Under the pieces are notes generated by a model. The model saw only the letters and a list, made by a program, of their open reading frames with translations. It did not search any database and had not been told where the DNA came from. From the NCBI RefSeq assembly GCF_014596565.1, contig NZ_NOIN01000003.1, positions 310,001 to 374,000 on the forward strand: a stretch of 64,000 nt of DNA. Direction: 5' to 3'. Shown here one piece after another: positions 39,666 through 51,200 of this stretch; the first letter of the stretch is position 1, and each line of letters starts with the position of its first letter. The stretch is from Pseudomonas sp. PSB18 (GTDB taxonomy: Bacteria; Pseudomonadota; Gammaproteobacteria; Pseudomonadales; Pseudomonadaceae). The position numbers were made by a program, and so were the translations under genes.

Positions 39666-41537
39666 TTAAATCCACAACTTCTTGAAGTCACGACCGCCAA
39701 AGATCAGGTTGACCATTGCGCGGGTCACCATGATGGCTGTGAACATCGAGGTAAAGATCCCGAGGGACATGGTCACTGCGAAGCCCTTGACCGGGCCGGT
39801 GCCCATGGCGAAGAGAATCCCGCCGACCAGCAACGTGGTCAGGTTGGCGTCGAGAATCGCGGTGAATGCCCGGCCGAAGCCTTCGTTGATTGCCCGCTGG
39901 ATCGACATGCCCGCGGCGATCTCTTCACGTATCCGCGAGAAGATCAGCACGTTGGCGTCCACCGCCATACCCATGGTCAACACGATACCGGCGATACCCG
40001 GCAGGGTCAGCGTGGCGCCCAGCAGCGACATCAGGGCCAGCAGCATCACCATGTTCACCGCCAGCGCGACGGTGGCGATGATGCCGAAGAAGCGGTAGAT
40101 GGCGATGATGAACAGCGACACGAACAGCATGCCCCACAGCGACGCATCGATACCCTTGGTGATGTTGTCCGCACCCAGGCTCGGGCCGATGGTGCGCTCT
40201 TCAGCGAAGTACATCGGTGCAGCCAGGCCACCGGCGCGCAGCAGCAGGGCCAGCTCGGAGGATTCACCCTGGCCGTTCAGGCCGGTGATGCGGAACTGAC
40301 TGCCCAGTGGCGACTGGATGGTCGCCAGGCTGATGATCTTCTTCTCTTCCTTGAACGCCTGCACCGCAACGTCTTTCTCGACGCCGTCGACCACCTGCTT
40401 GGTGTAGGTGGTGACCGGCTTCTGCTCGATGAAGATCACCGCCATGCTGCGACCGACGTTGCTGCGCGTAGCGCGGCTCATCAGTTCGCCGCCGTGGCCG
40501 TCGAGGTGGATGTTCACCTGTGGACGACCGTGCTCGTCGAAGCTCGCCTTGGCGTCGGTGACCTGGTCACCGGTGATGATCAGACCGCGCTCGATCTGCG
40601 CCGCAGGGCGGTTGCCCTCACGGAACTCGAAGCTTTCGGAAGTGGCCTTGGACGCACCCGGCTCGGCCGCGAGGCGGAACTCCAGGTTGGCGGTCTTGCC
40701 GAGGATACGCTTGGCTTCGGCGGTGTCCTGCACACCCGGCAGCTCGACCACGATGCGGTTGGCGCCCTGGCGCTGCACGATCGGTTCGGCCACACCCAGC
40801 TCGTTGACCCGGTTACGCACGGTGGTCAAGTTCTGCTTGATGGAGTATTCGCGGATTTCCGCCAGCTTGGCCGGGGTCATCGCCAGACGCAGCACCGGTT
40901 GACCATTGAGGTCGGCCGGCACAATGTCGAAATCGTTGAAGGTCTTGCGGACCAGTGCACGGGCCTGCTCGCGGGTATCTTCATCACTGAAGCCCAGCTG
41001 AATGGCACCGTTGAAGGCCGGCAGGCTGCGATAGCGCACACGCTCCTTACGCAACAGGCTCTTGACGTCGCCTTCGTAGACTTTCATCCGCGCGTCGAGG
41101 GCTTTGTCCATGTCCACTTCCAGCAGGAAGTGCACACCGCCGGACAAGTCCAGGCCCAGCTTCATCGGATGCGCGCCGAATTTGCGCAGCCATTGCGGGG
41201 TGGTCTGGGCCAGGTTCAGGGCCACGACGTATTCGTCGCCCAACGCCTTGCGCACCACGTCCTTGGCCGGCAGCTGGTCTTCAGCCTTGACCAGGCGCAA
41301 CAGGCCGCCCTTGCCATTTTCGGCAACAGACGCAGCCTTGACTTCGATACCGGAGGTCTTGAGGGCCGCGCTCGCACGGTCCAGATCCGCCTGGGTGACC
41401 TGCAAGGCAGTGCTTGCGCCACTGACCTGAATGGCCGGGTCATCCGGGTAGAGGTTGGGAGCGGAATAAATCAGACCGACCGCCAGCACCGCCAGGATCA
41501 GTACATATTTCCACAGAGGGTATTTGTTCAGCATCAC
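39666..41537 (-). CDS. secD: protein translocase subunit SecD
   Basis: 623 residues. The first helix (YVLILAVLAVGLIYSAPNLY) leads to a large periplasmic P1 domain with GLDLSGGVHFLLEVD. The C-terminal transmembrane half has GMAVDANVLIFSRIREE, the conserved SecD motif with Asp needed for proton movement. Nine bases separate it from secF. Either of two adjacent ATGs could start it. Confidence 0.97.
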   Translation of the reverse strand: MMLNKYPLWKYVLILAVLAVGLIYSAPNLYPDDPAIQVSGASTALQVTQADLDRASAALKTSGIEVKAASVAENGKGGLLRLVKAEDQLPAKDVVRKALGDEYVVALNLAQTTPQWLRKFGAHPMKLGLDLSGGVHFLLEVDMDKALDARMKVYEGDVKSLLRKERVRYRSLPAFNGAIQLGFSDEDTREQARALVRKTFNDFDIVPADLNGQPVLRLAMTPAKLAEIREYSIKQNLTTVRNRVNELGVAEPIVQRQGANRIVVELPGVQDTAEAKRILGKTANLEFRLAAEPGASKATSESFEFREGNRPAAQIERGLIITGDQVTDAKASFDEHGRPQVNIHLDGHGGELMSRATRSNVGRSMAVIFIEQKPVTTYTKQVVDGVEKDVAVQAFKEEKKIISLATIQSPLGSQFRITGLNGQGESSELALLLRAGGLAAPMYFAEERTIGPSLGADNITKGIDASLWGMLFVSLFIIAIYRFFGIIATVALAVNMVMLLALMSLLGATLTLPGIAGIVLTMGMAVDANVLIFSRIREEIAAGMSIQRAINEGFGRAFTAILDANLTTLLVGGILFAMGTGPVKGFAVTMSLGIFTSMFTAIMVTRAMVNLIFGGRDFKKLWI

Positions 41538-41599
41538 GCCGCCCGCTTATGACGCGGGGCGCCTTGCGCGCCCCGTCGATTGAAGAGATGTTTGAAACC

Positions 41600-41935
41600 T
41601 TAGATCGCTTTCAGCGTGCCTTTTGGCAGCGTGGCCGCGATAGCGCCCTTCTGGAACTTCATTTCAACGGTGTCGGACACTTCCAGCACCACGAAATCGT
41701 CGGCCACTTTGGTGATCTTGCCGGCGATACCGCCAGTGGTCACCACTTCGTCGCCCTTCTGCAGGCTGCCGAGCAGGTTCTTCTGCTCTTTGGCGCGCTT
41801 GGCCTGTGGACGCCAGATCATCAGGTAGAAGATGACCAGGAAGCCGACCAGGAAAATCCACTCGAAACCGCCACCCATAGGCGCGGCTGCGGGAGCAGCG
41901 GCATCAGCCATGGCGTTAGAGATAAAAAAGCTCAT
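41600..41935 (-). CDS. yajC: preprotein translocase subunit YajC
   Basis: 111 residues with one membrane helix (EWIFLVGFLVIFYLMIW) and a small cytoplasmic domain (RPQAKRAKEQKNLLGSLQKG). It joins SecDF in the holotranslocon. A GC-rich hairpin (GCGGGGCGC/GCGCCCCG, about 41551-41576) lies between it and secD and may modulate expression. Confidence 0.95.
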   Translation of the reverse strand: MSFFISNAMADAAAPAAAPMGGGFEWIFLVGFLVIFYLMIWRPQAKRAKEQKNLLGSLQKGDEVVTTGGIAGKITKVADDFVVLEVSDTVEMKFQKGAIAATLPKGTLKAI

Positions 41936-41978
41936 TTAGCACTCCAGTTGCAAGTATTGAATCTTAGGATCGGAAAAC

Positions 41979-44158
<2,180 letters not shown>

Positions 44159-44266
44159 GATGGGGTTCGTCTAGCAGGGCCGGAAAGTCTAGCGGAAATA
44201 TCAAAAATTCACCATGAAACGTGATTGACCAACGGTAGGCACCTCTCTATACTTCGCCGCCATTGA

Positions 44267-44351
44267 GCCCTGATGGCGGAATTGGTAGACGCGGCGGATT
44301 CAAAATCCGTTTTCGAAAGGAGTGGGAGTTCGAGTCTCCCTCGGGGCACCA
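44267..44351 (+). tRNA. tRNA-Leu(CAA)
   Basis: An 85-nt type II tRNA with a long variable arm. The acceptor GCCCTGA pairs with TCGGGGC, the anticodon loop TTCAAAA reads CAA, the T arm is GGGAGTTCGAGTCTCCC and CCA is encoded. Its 3' end is the integration point of the island that follows. The AGCCCGCTAACTGCGGGCTTTT hairpin 45 bp downstream (44397-44418) now probably terminates it. Confidence 0.95.
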
Positions 44352-44352
44352 T
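44329..44352 (+). repeat. attL (tRNA-Leu 3' end)
   Basis: TTCGAGTCTCCCTC followed by GGGGCACCAT, covering half of the T arm, the acceptor 3' strand and CCA. The partner copy at 52662-52684 differs only by one G missing from the GGGG run. Confidence 0.88.
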
Positions 44353-44513
44353 TTGCAGTACATAGACGACTACCAGCGTCTACGTAACACCCCTAGAGCC
44401 CGCTAACTGCGGGCTTTTGGTCTCTGGGGTTCCACCACCATCTCTTGCAAGCCAGCCTCTTTTTGGTACATTTTCTGTACATATTCCAGTTCGAGAACCG
44501 GAGGTGTACAGCG

Positions 44514-45842
44514 ATGCCATTGACCGCCTTGCAAATCAAAGCGTCCAAGCCTGCCGACAGACCGTTCACGTTGAGTGATAGTTCGGGTCTTGCCTTGCTG
44601 GTGAAACCCAACGGCAGCAAGTATTGGCACTTCCGGTACACCTATCAGGGGCGGGCGGCGCGCATGTCACTGGGTGTGTATCCGCATATCTCCTTGCAGG
44701 AAGCCCGTGAACGAGCTGCAGAATGCCGCAACCTACTCAAGCAAGGCACCAACCCCGGCGCCAAACGCCGCGATGACAAACTGCGACAGCAGGAGGCCGG
44801 GCTCAACACCTTCAGGCGAGCCGCGGAGTACTGGTATCAATTCAAATCGGACTCCGGCCGCAGCAGCGCGACGCTGAAGAAGATCCGCGACTATCTCGAT
44901 AAGGATCTACTGCCCGCTCTCGGCGAGAAGCAACTGGAGCTCATCACGCGAAGCGACTGCGCAAAACTGCAGGCCTGCATCGAAAAACGAGGCGCCTTCA
45001 ATGTTGCGGACAAGACCCGGACCTGGCTGAAACAGATTTTCAGTCAAGCCATTGCACGCGGCCTGTGCGAACACAATCCAGCCTCCGAACTCCATGCCAT
45101 TGCGATAGCCCCACCGCCCACTCAACACTACCCACATCTGCACGAACACGAACTACCTGAGTTTCTCCGGGCCTTAAGCAAGACCACCAGCCGGCTACCA
45201 GCGAGGATTGCATCATGGATGACAATTCTGACAGCGAGCCGCCCCGGCATGGTTCGCTACGCAAAATGGGAGGAAATCGATTTTGAGGAAGGGATATGGA
45301 CCATCCCGGCCGCCCGCATGAAGATGCGCAGAGACTACGTCAGCCCTCTACCTCATCAGTTGATCGCCATGCTTACCAAACTGAACCAAAGCACTGGCCG
45401 CAGTCGGTATCTATTCCCAGGCAATGGTGAAAAGCAGCCAGTCATCAGTGAAAACACGATCAACCTGGTGTTCGCCAAGATCGGCTATAAAGGACGACTC
45501 GTCAGCCATGGCACTCGTCATACCGCAAGCACGCTGCTGCGCGAACACGGCTGGCTGAAGGACCATGTCGAAAGCCAGCTGGCTCACGTCGAGGGCGGCA
45601 TCTCTGGCGAGTACAATCAAGCCCTATACCTGCCGCAACGTCGGATCATGATGCAGTGGTATGCAGACTATCTCGACGCCCTCAAAGAAGGCATTACAGC
45701 CAACCTTCGCGATCAATTTGATACTCGCGTTAATCAGTTCCTCGCACGCCCTTCTGCACCGCCTCTAACAGCATCCCATGCACACAAAGATGATCACCTC
45801 CAAAAGTTGCCTATCGAGACAGACTCAACGGCGACTCAGTGA
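44514..45842 (+). CDS. P4-type tyrosine integrase
   Basis: 442 residues from MPLTALQIKASKPADRPFTL, preceded by GGAGGTGTACAGCG; the open frame starts earlier but without support. An N-terminal DUF4102-type arm-binding domain (YQGRAARMSLGVYPHISLQE) is followed by a core-binding SAM-like domain and the catalytic domain. Visible catalytic residues are Arg in TASRPGMVRYAKW, His-x-x-Arg in SHGTRHTAS, His in LAHVEGG and a Tyr in the EYNQALYLPQRR region. It recombines the island into tRNA-Leu. GTACA/TGTAC repeats at 44467-44482 may be an operator. Confidence 0.93.
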   Translation: MPLTALQIKASKPADRPFTLSDSSGLALLVKPNGSKYWHFRYTYQGRAARMSLGVYPHISLQEARERAAECRNLLKQGTNPGAKRRDDKLRQQEAGLNTFRRAAEYWYQFKSDSGRSSATLKKIRDYLDKDLLPALGEKQLELITRSDCAKLQACIEKRGAFNVADKTRTWLKQIFSQAIARGLCEHNPASELHAIAIAPPPTQHYPHLHEHELPEFLRALSKTTSRLPARIASWMTILTASRPGMVRYAKWEEIDFEEGIWTIPAARMKMRRDYVSPLPHQLIAMLTKLNQSTGRSRYLFPGNGEKQPVISENTINLVFAKIGYKGRLVSHGTRHTASTLLREHGWLKDHVESQLAHVEGGISGEYNQALYLPQRRIMMQWYADYLDALKEGITANLRDQFDTRVNQFLARPSAPPLTASHAHKDDHLQKLPIETDSTATQ

Positions 45843-45963
45843 TCACGTGACGCCTCACCAATTCGACCCGGTCGACGACAACATCATCGCCTTGCAAAAC
45901 TACCGTGGCGCATTCCAACACTGGTAAGTCGGTGAGATCTCCACAGCCCAGCCTTCCACGCGG

Positions 45964-46006
45964 GTCCATCCAAACAGGGCTGCAAAGCCGCCCTGCTTGG
46001 ATGGAC
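45964..46006. other. long hairpin after the integrase gene
   Basis: GTCCATCCAAACAGGGC and GCCCTGCTTGGATGGAC form a 17-bp stem with one mismatch and a 9-base loop. There is no clear T-run on the + strand. It may terminate integrase transcription or be a recognition structure. Confidence 0.5.
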
Positions 46007-46040
46007 CTCACTTAAAAAATCTAAAGCCCATAAAGCTGTC

Positions 46041-46130
46041 TGTGGAAAACTACTGATTTCCACCGGTGGATAATTTCACCCACCGCCGCAGAACTCCGGA
46101 TAATTCGAGCCTTGACCCGAATTATCCACA
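46041..46130. other. non-coding stretch with GGATAATT repeats and DnaA-box-like sites
   Basis: TGTGGAAAAC, GGTGGATAATTTCACC, and an inverted pair GGATAATTCG (46098-46107) / CGAATTATCC (46118-46127) occur within 90 bp. TTATCCACA at 46122-46130 matches the consensus DnaA box. The layout suggests a protein-binding or origin-like region of the element. No gene is convincing between 45843 and 46829. Confidence 0.4.
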
Positions 46131-46368
46131 GGCGTAAAAAAGATCGGGCAAAGCGCTGTCGTTGACAGCAACTCAGGTAGCCAGAACCTTTAAGGCTACG
46201 CCACACCGTGGTGGTTCTCCCAAAGTGCGATGAGCGTCCGGCGGCTCGCACAGTCACAGCGATGTGATGGATGCCTACTTCTACCAGAGTGCCCACTGCG
46301 GCAACTCACACCCCTTCGTAGCTGCCCTGCAGCAACCTATCCGCTTGGCCATTTCATTGCGCCAACCT

Positions 46369-46403
46369 GCGCCCGTCTCTTTCTTCCGGAAAGAGACGGG
46401 CGC
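46369..46403. other. perfect 15-bp palindromic hairpin
   Basis: GCGCCCGTCTCTTTC and GAAAGAGACGGGCGC are exact reverse complements with a 5-base loop (TTCCG). No T-run follows, so it is not an ordinary terminator. It lies in the island's non-coding region upstream of the second recombinase-like gene. Confidence 0.55.
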
Positions 46404-46829
46404 TCCTACCGCTGCTGCAGCCCATCTCGTACAAGGCTTTGCGGCATTTCCCCTCGTGACAATCGGCGTGACAAACACCGAAGTCACCAGCAACGGCGAT
46501 GCAGATGATGGTGCCGCAGCCTACGGAATGGACTGCACCTGACTGACAGTCAGGCATGCCCCGGTCATCGCTTCACTGCCTTCACCTGACTCAGGATCTG
46601 CGGCACTGGTCTCGTCAGCCAGTGCAGCCTCCACCCGCCCACCGGTAACGGTGTTCAGGAGGCCAGATCATGAGATGCCCAAGCTCCCGGTCGTAAAGAG
46701 CCGACAGTCCCGCGTTAGTGGACAACCCTCACAGGTCGCAGGGGCCTTGATCCCTGATAACACTCAACATTCTTGGCGGGATGCCGTGGGGAAAAGCTTC
46801 AACGTTTTGACTTCGAGAGGAGTTTGATC

Positions 46830-47810
46830 ATGGCGCTGGTCGGTAAACGGGATGGGCGCAATTTTGGCTATGGCCGGCAATTGAGCTACGCCGGGCCGCA
46901 GGCGTTGAAAGACATGTTCGGCGGTGGGCATTACGGCACGGTCAAGGCGCACAGTGATCGCTGGCAGGCGTTTGTACGCTGGTGTCGGTCGGAGGATGGA
47001 CCAGGGTTTAACGATGCGCGACAAATTGATCGGCAGACCTTGCTGGACTACGCCGGGTATCTGCGCCAGCAAGTTGAACAAGGTGAGCTCGCTATCGCGA
47101 CTGCGCAAAACCGATTATCCAGTGTGAATCGGACCATGGCCACGCTGAGAGGTGATCAGTATGTGAAGGTGTCGAGTCCGAGCAAGGCTTTAGGACTGCA
47201 GCGCACAACCGTCCGCACAGCAACCCCGCAAGGCCAGGATCGTGAACAGGTGAAGCGGATCGTCGAGGCGCTCTGCGAATACCAACTGCCGCGCGCGGCT
47301 GCCATCGTGCAGCTGGCCCGAGCCACAGGCATGCGCTTACGCGAGGCCATTTTGGCCGACCTACCACGCCTAAAACGTGAGGCCGAACAGTACGGCAAGA
47401 TCAACATCCAGGATGGCACCAAAGGTGGCCGTTCAGGTGCCTCGGCACCTCGCAGGATTACGGCAGATGATCATATTCGTGACGCACTGAGGTTTGCCGA
47501 ACAGATCTCGCCCGACGGTAGTCGCAACCTGCTTGCACCGAACGAAAGCTACCTCGATTTCCAACAGCGAATCGTGCGACCCGCACGGGACATCCTCCAT
47601 AAGCACAACCTCAAAGGCTTCCACGAATTGCGGGCGGCCTATGCTTGCGAGCGCTATGAGCAAATCACCCATCATCCCGCGCCCGTCAACGGTGGCCGTT
47701 GCTATCAGCTCGACCGACGGCTAGATAAGGATGCACGAGTGCAAATCAGCGATGAACTCGGGCACGGTCGTATCGATGTGGTATCGGCTTACATTGGTGG
47801 TCGAGCATGA
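46830..47810 (+). CDS. integrase-domain protein (recombinase-like)
   Basis: 326 residues from MALVGKRDGRNFGYGRQLSY; GAGAGGAGTTTGATC precedes the ATG. An N-terminal SAM-like core-binding part (VKAHSDRWQAFVRWCRSEDG) is followed by a tyrosine-recombinase-like domain: Arg in RATGMRLREAILADL, HELRAAYACERYEQ near the usual HxxR site, and ELGHGRIDVVSAYIGG with a terminal Tyr. Proteins of this type are common on integrative elements of Pseudomonas. It may help recombination or be a resolvase. Its stop overlaps the next ATG. Confidence 0.75.
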   Translation: MALVGKRDGRNFGYGRQLSYAGPQALKDMFGGGHYGTVKAHSDRWQAFVRWCRSEDGPGFNDARQIDRQTLLDYAGYLRQQVEQGELAIATAQNRLSSVNRTMATLRGDQYVKVSSPSKALGLQRTTVRTATPQGQDREQVKRIVEALCEYQLPRAAAIVQLARATGMRLREAILADLPRLKREAEQYGKINIQDGTKGGRSGASAPRRITADDHIRDALRFAEQISPDGSRNLLAPNESYLDFQQRIVRPARDILHKHNLKGFHELRAAYACERYEQITHHPAPVNGGRCYQLDRRLDKDARVQISDELGHGRIDVVSAYIGGRA

Positions 47811-48082
47811 GTGAGCCATTCGATATGGAGTTGTTCCTGGCGGGCGTCTTGACCGGGTCACACACCACACGCCAACGCCACCTGCGTCAGGCGAAGACTA
47901 TCCAAACAGCGATCGCTGAGCGCTGGCAATGCGACAATCCATGGACTTGGCAGAGAAAACACCTTGCATGGTTTTTGAATAACCATCTAAACCAGCGCAC
48001 TGAGTCGACGCGCTATTACTATTTGCTGACCATGCAATTACTCACTCATCGTCTAGGAAAATCCTGGCAGTTCACCCCCTAA
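47807..48082 (+). CDS. small protein coupled to the integrase-domain gene
   Basis: 91 residues, rich in Trp, His and Gln (ERWQCDNPWTWQRKHLAWFL). It starts within the stop of the preceding gene (ATGA overlap), so the two are translated together. No known domain is recognised. It resembles the N-terminal core-binding region of tyrosine recombinases (the pattern T..YY.LTMQLL..RLGKSW), so it may act as a partner or be a reduced recombinase relative. That is inference. Confidence 0.55.
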   Translation: MSEPFDMELFLAGVLTGSHTTRQRHLRQAKTIQTAIAERWQCDNPWTWQRKHLAWFLNNHLNQRTESTRYYYLLTMQLLTHRLGKSWQFTP

Positions 48083-48261
48083 GCGAAGGTCAGAAAACGG
48101 CCAGAAACGGTGACTCAGCATCTACAAACTTAGAGGGTGACTCGGAAGGGCTTCAGGCCAAGCACGAAAACTGTTGATCGGCTTCCTCGAATGAGCCAGC
48201 CTGATAAAAATAAGGTAGGGTTAGCTCTACTAAAAATTTCTCACGGTCCCGGAACGTCACC

Positions 48262-51200
48262 ATGGATGAAGCGAATTTCGAACAGCTGCTGAAGCGGTCG
48301 GAGTCTGACACTCTAGATTTTAAATCACAGGGTTACTCATTTTCAGACCAAGACTCGTATGAGTCCAATGTCAACCGAGCTAAATTTGCCAAGGATATAA
48401 TATCCATGGCAAATACTCCCCGCGACCATACTGCTTTCATTGTGATAGGGGTCGAGGCAAAAAAGAACGGTGACAGGATCTTACGCGGAATTTCTGAACA
48501 TGAGGATGACAATACCCTTCAGCAAAAGTTGGAGTCTTTGGTCTATCCGCACCCGAAGTTTAGATACATTGAAGTGTCTTACCAGGGGCAGCAGTTCGGC
48601 GTGATTGAAATTCCCGTGGATACCCCGATTCAGGGGCCTTACCTTGTAACGCTAAAACCAAAAATGGCGGTGGGGGATATTTTAGTTGATAAAACCCTTT
48701 ACTGGAGAAGAAACTCTAAAAACTCTCCAGCCTCGTATGAGGAGACCAGAGGGATTTATGAGTGGTTCTTAAATAAATCTAAAGGCTCGATAGCTTATGG
48801 CGAGGACACTCCATCATGGCAAAATTTAATAAATACTGCCGATATTTCAATTAGCGGGCAGCGATATATTTTATTGGTAGCGCTTGATGGAGGTAGGGAG
48901 GAGGTAAACTTAAAGAATTTAGCTGGAGTGGATTGGAATTTTGTAGTTGACTTTGATGGCGACAGCTCAGGCTCAGAAAGCACTACTGCGTGTATAAATA
49001 CGTTATCGCAAGTAAGAAGTGTTCATCAAGTAACTAGAGGGGATGCTCTGTCTGGAAATTTGCTAGTATCCACGACTTGGTACTACGCCAGAGGTATTGC
49101 TGGAAGAGAGGCCACAAAGATTGGGAGAAAGTGGAGTGATTGGTTAAAGTATTATGCTTCGGACTTTAAACAAAAACTATCAGAAATTGCAAAGTGCAGC
49201 TCTGATCCAGTAGTAATCGTGGCGCTATGGAATGATCTAGCTCTTTTGCCGCATTTGACTCGTTGCTTGGATGATGCGACTGAGTTATTAGGGGATTTAG
49301 TCGTAAAAATTATAGTTACAGATCATGTTTCGGAGCTGTCTTCCGTCGCTGAAAATAGTGAGGCAGTATTAGTTGAGTTGTCCGCGGGCCATTTTTTAGA
49401 TGGTATCGCAACTCTTCGGAGTGCAAAAGAAAGCAAAGGCAAAGAGCTTATTTTGCTTCCTGGGAAAAATGGCACTCAAAAAGAAATTTCCTTAGAAGAT
49501 TTATCTTGGATATCGGAAGATTTAGAAGTTGTTCATCTTAATTCTGGTCTTAATGCCGAACCTCAAAGAGAACTGAGAACTGAGTTTCTTCGCGGCGCAC
49601 CTATTTCTTGGTTTGATTTAAATATTCACGCGGACGTCGATCGAGACCTCACTGCATCGATATTAAAAACCGCGCGCAATGACCTTAGGTCTAGAAAGTC
49701 ATCACGTATAAATTTATATCACGGGCCCGGTGCTGGAGGGTCTACGATCGCAAAAAGGATATTGTGGGAATTGCACACTCAATTCCCTACAGTCGTTTTA
49801 TCGCATTGTCGACCTAAAGAGACAATTGAACGTATCTCTAGAATATTCCATACGACCGAAAGCCCAATATTCATTCTACGTGAAGGTGGCAATATCGCTG
49901 ATAAAGACAGCGATGAACTTAGTGATTTATTGGCGTCAAGACAGATACCATCTGTATTTCTACAGGTTTTTAGACGTTCCGACTTGCCTAAAATCTCAGA
50001 CCGAACATTCTCTGTTTCATCTCAGTTGAATGATGCTGATGCGGGTCGTTTTGCGGCGGTTTATTCGGGGGCGATGCCGGCGAAGCGTGCTGCGATAGAT
50101 GCTCTCGCGTTTGAATCTTCCCAGTCCCGAACCGCGTTCCTATTTGGCCTGACAGCTTTTAACGATAAGTATGAAGGCTTATCATCTTATGTCTCAAACC
50201 ACTTGGCAGGGCTCCCCCCACTTCAGAAAAAAATTCTTGTTTTCCTTAGCGTTGTTTACGTGTATGGACAACAAGCATTGAGCGCCCAAAACTTTGCTGG
50301 ACTACTAGCGCTACCGCAATCGAAAATAGTTGATTTTAGAAGGGCCTTATTGCCTCAAGCACTAAATTTAATCATCGAAGAAAGAACGGGGGTCTGGCGG
50401 CCTGCCCACTATTTAATTGGCAAAGAAGTACTCGTTCAATTATTAAGTGAGAATCTACCTGATCCTAGGGCATGGAAAGCTCGATTGGCAGACGTAGCAT
50501 GTGACGTTGCAGATTTTTGTAGAACAAATAACTCCTTAGCTCCTGAGCAATTAAAGTCGACCGTAGATAGAACTTTTTTTTATCGAAATGACGCGGAGCT
50601 TCTCGGAACAGTGTCGGCAGGAGAACGTTATTTTTCTGAAATAGTTATGCAAATTCCTACACCGGAAGGTAGGTTGAGGGTCTTTAAGCATATTGTATCG
50701 CTCTTTCCAGAAGAACCGCATTATTGGGCGCATCTGGGAAGGCTCTATTCCTTGCAGATGCAGAGATATGGAGATGCCCGGGAAGCATTAGAAAAAGCGG
50801 TTGCCTTGGAATCTGGAGATTCTCTACTGCACCATATGCAAGGAATGGTAGAGAGATCAGAGGCCTATCATAAAATGGAAGTAAAAGAACCTCTTGAAAG
50901 TGTTCTTGAGTCAGCTTCTGCAGCGTCAATATTTTTTGAGCGCGCTAGAGATATAAATGGCGACGACGCTCACAAATATATAAGCGAAGTTCAGCTTATA
51001 ATAAAGGTTCTTGATTACGCCGGGAGGGCGGCAAAAACAACGCCGGTACTCGCGGCGAGCAATAGTAAAAATAGCTGGCTTCGTGAGTCTTTCGAAAGAG
51101 CTGAGGCATTTTTAGATGTAGTTCGGAGAATGAATGCGAACTCTCACTCTAATCCGTACGAAGAGAGGTGTCGGGCAGAGCTCGATACTCTTTACGGATC

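Noticed and set aside
46021..46296. A 91-residue minus-strand frame in the island gap
   Set aside because: It runs through the GGATAATT repeats and DnaA-box-like sites. Composition is not protein-like and there is no ribosome site.
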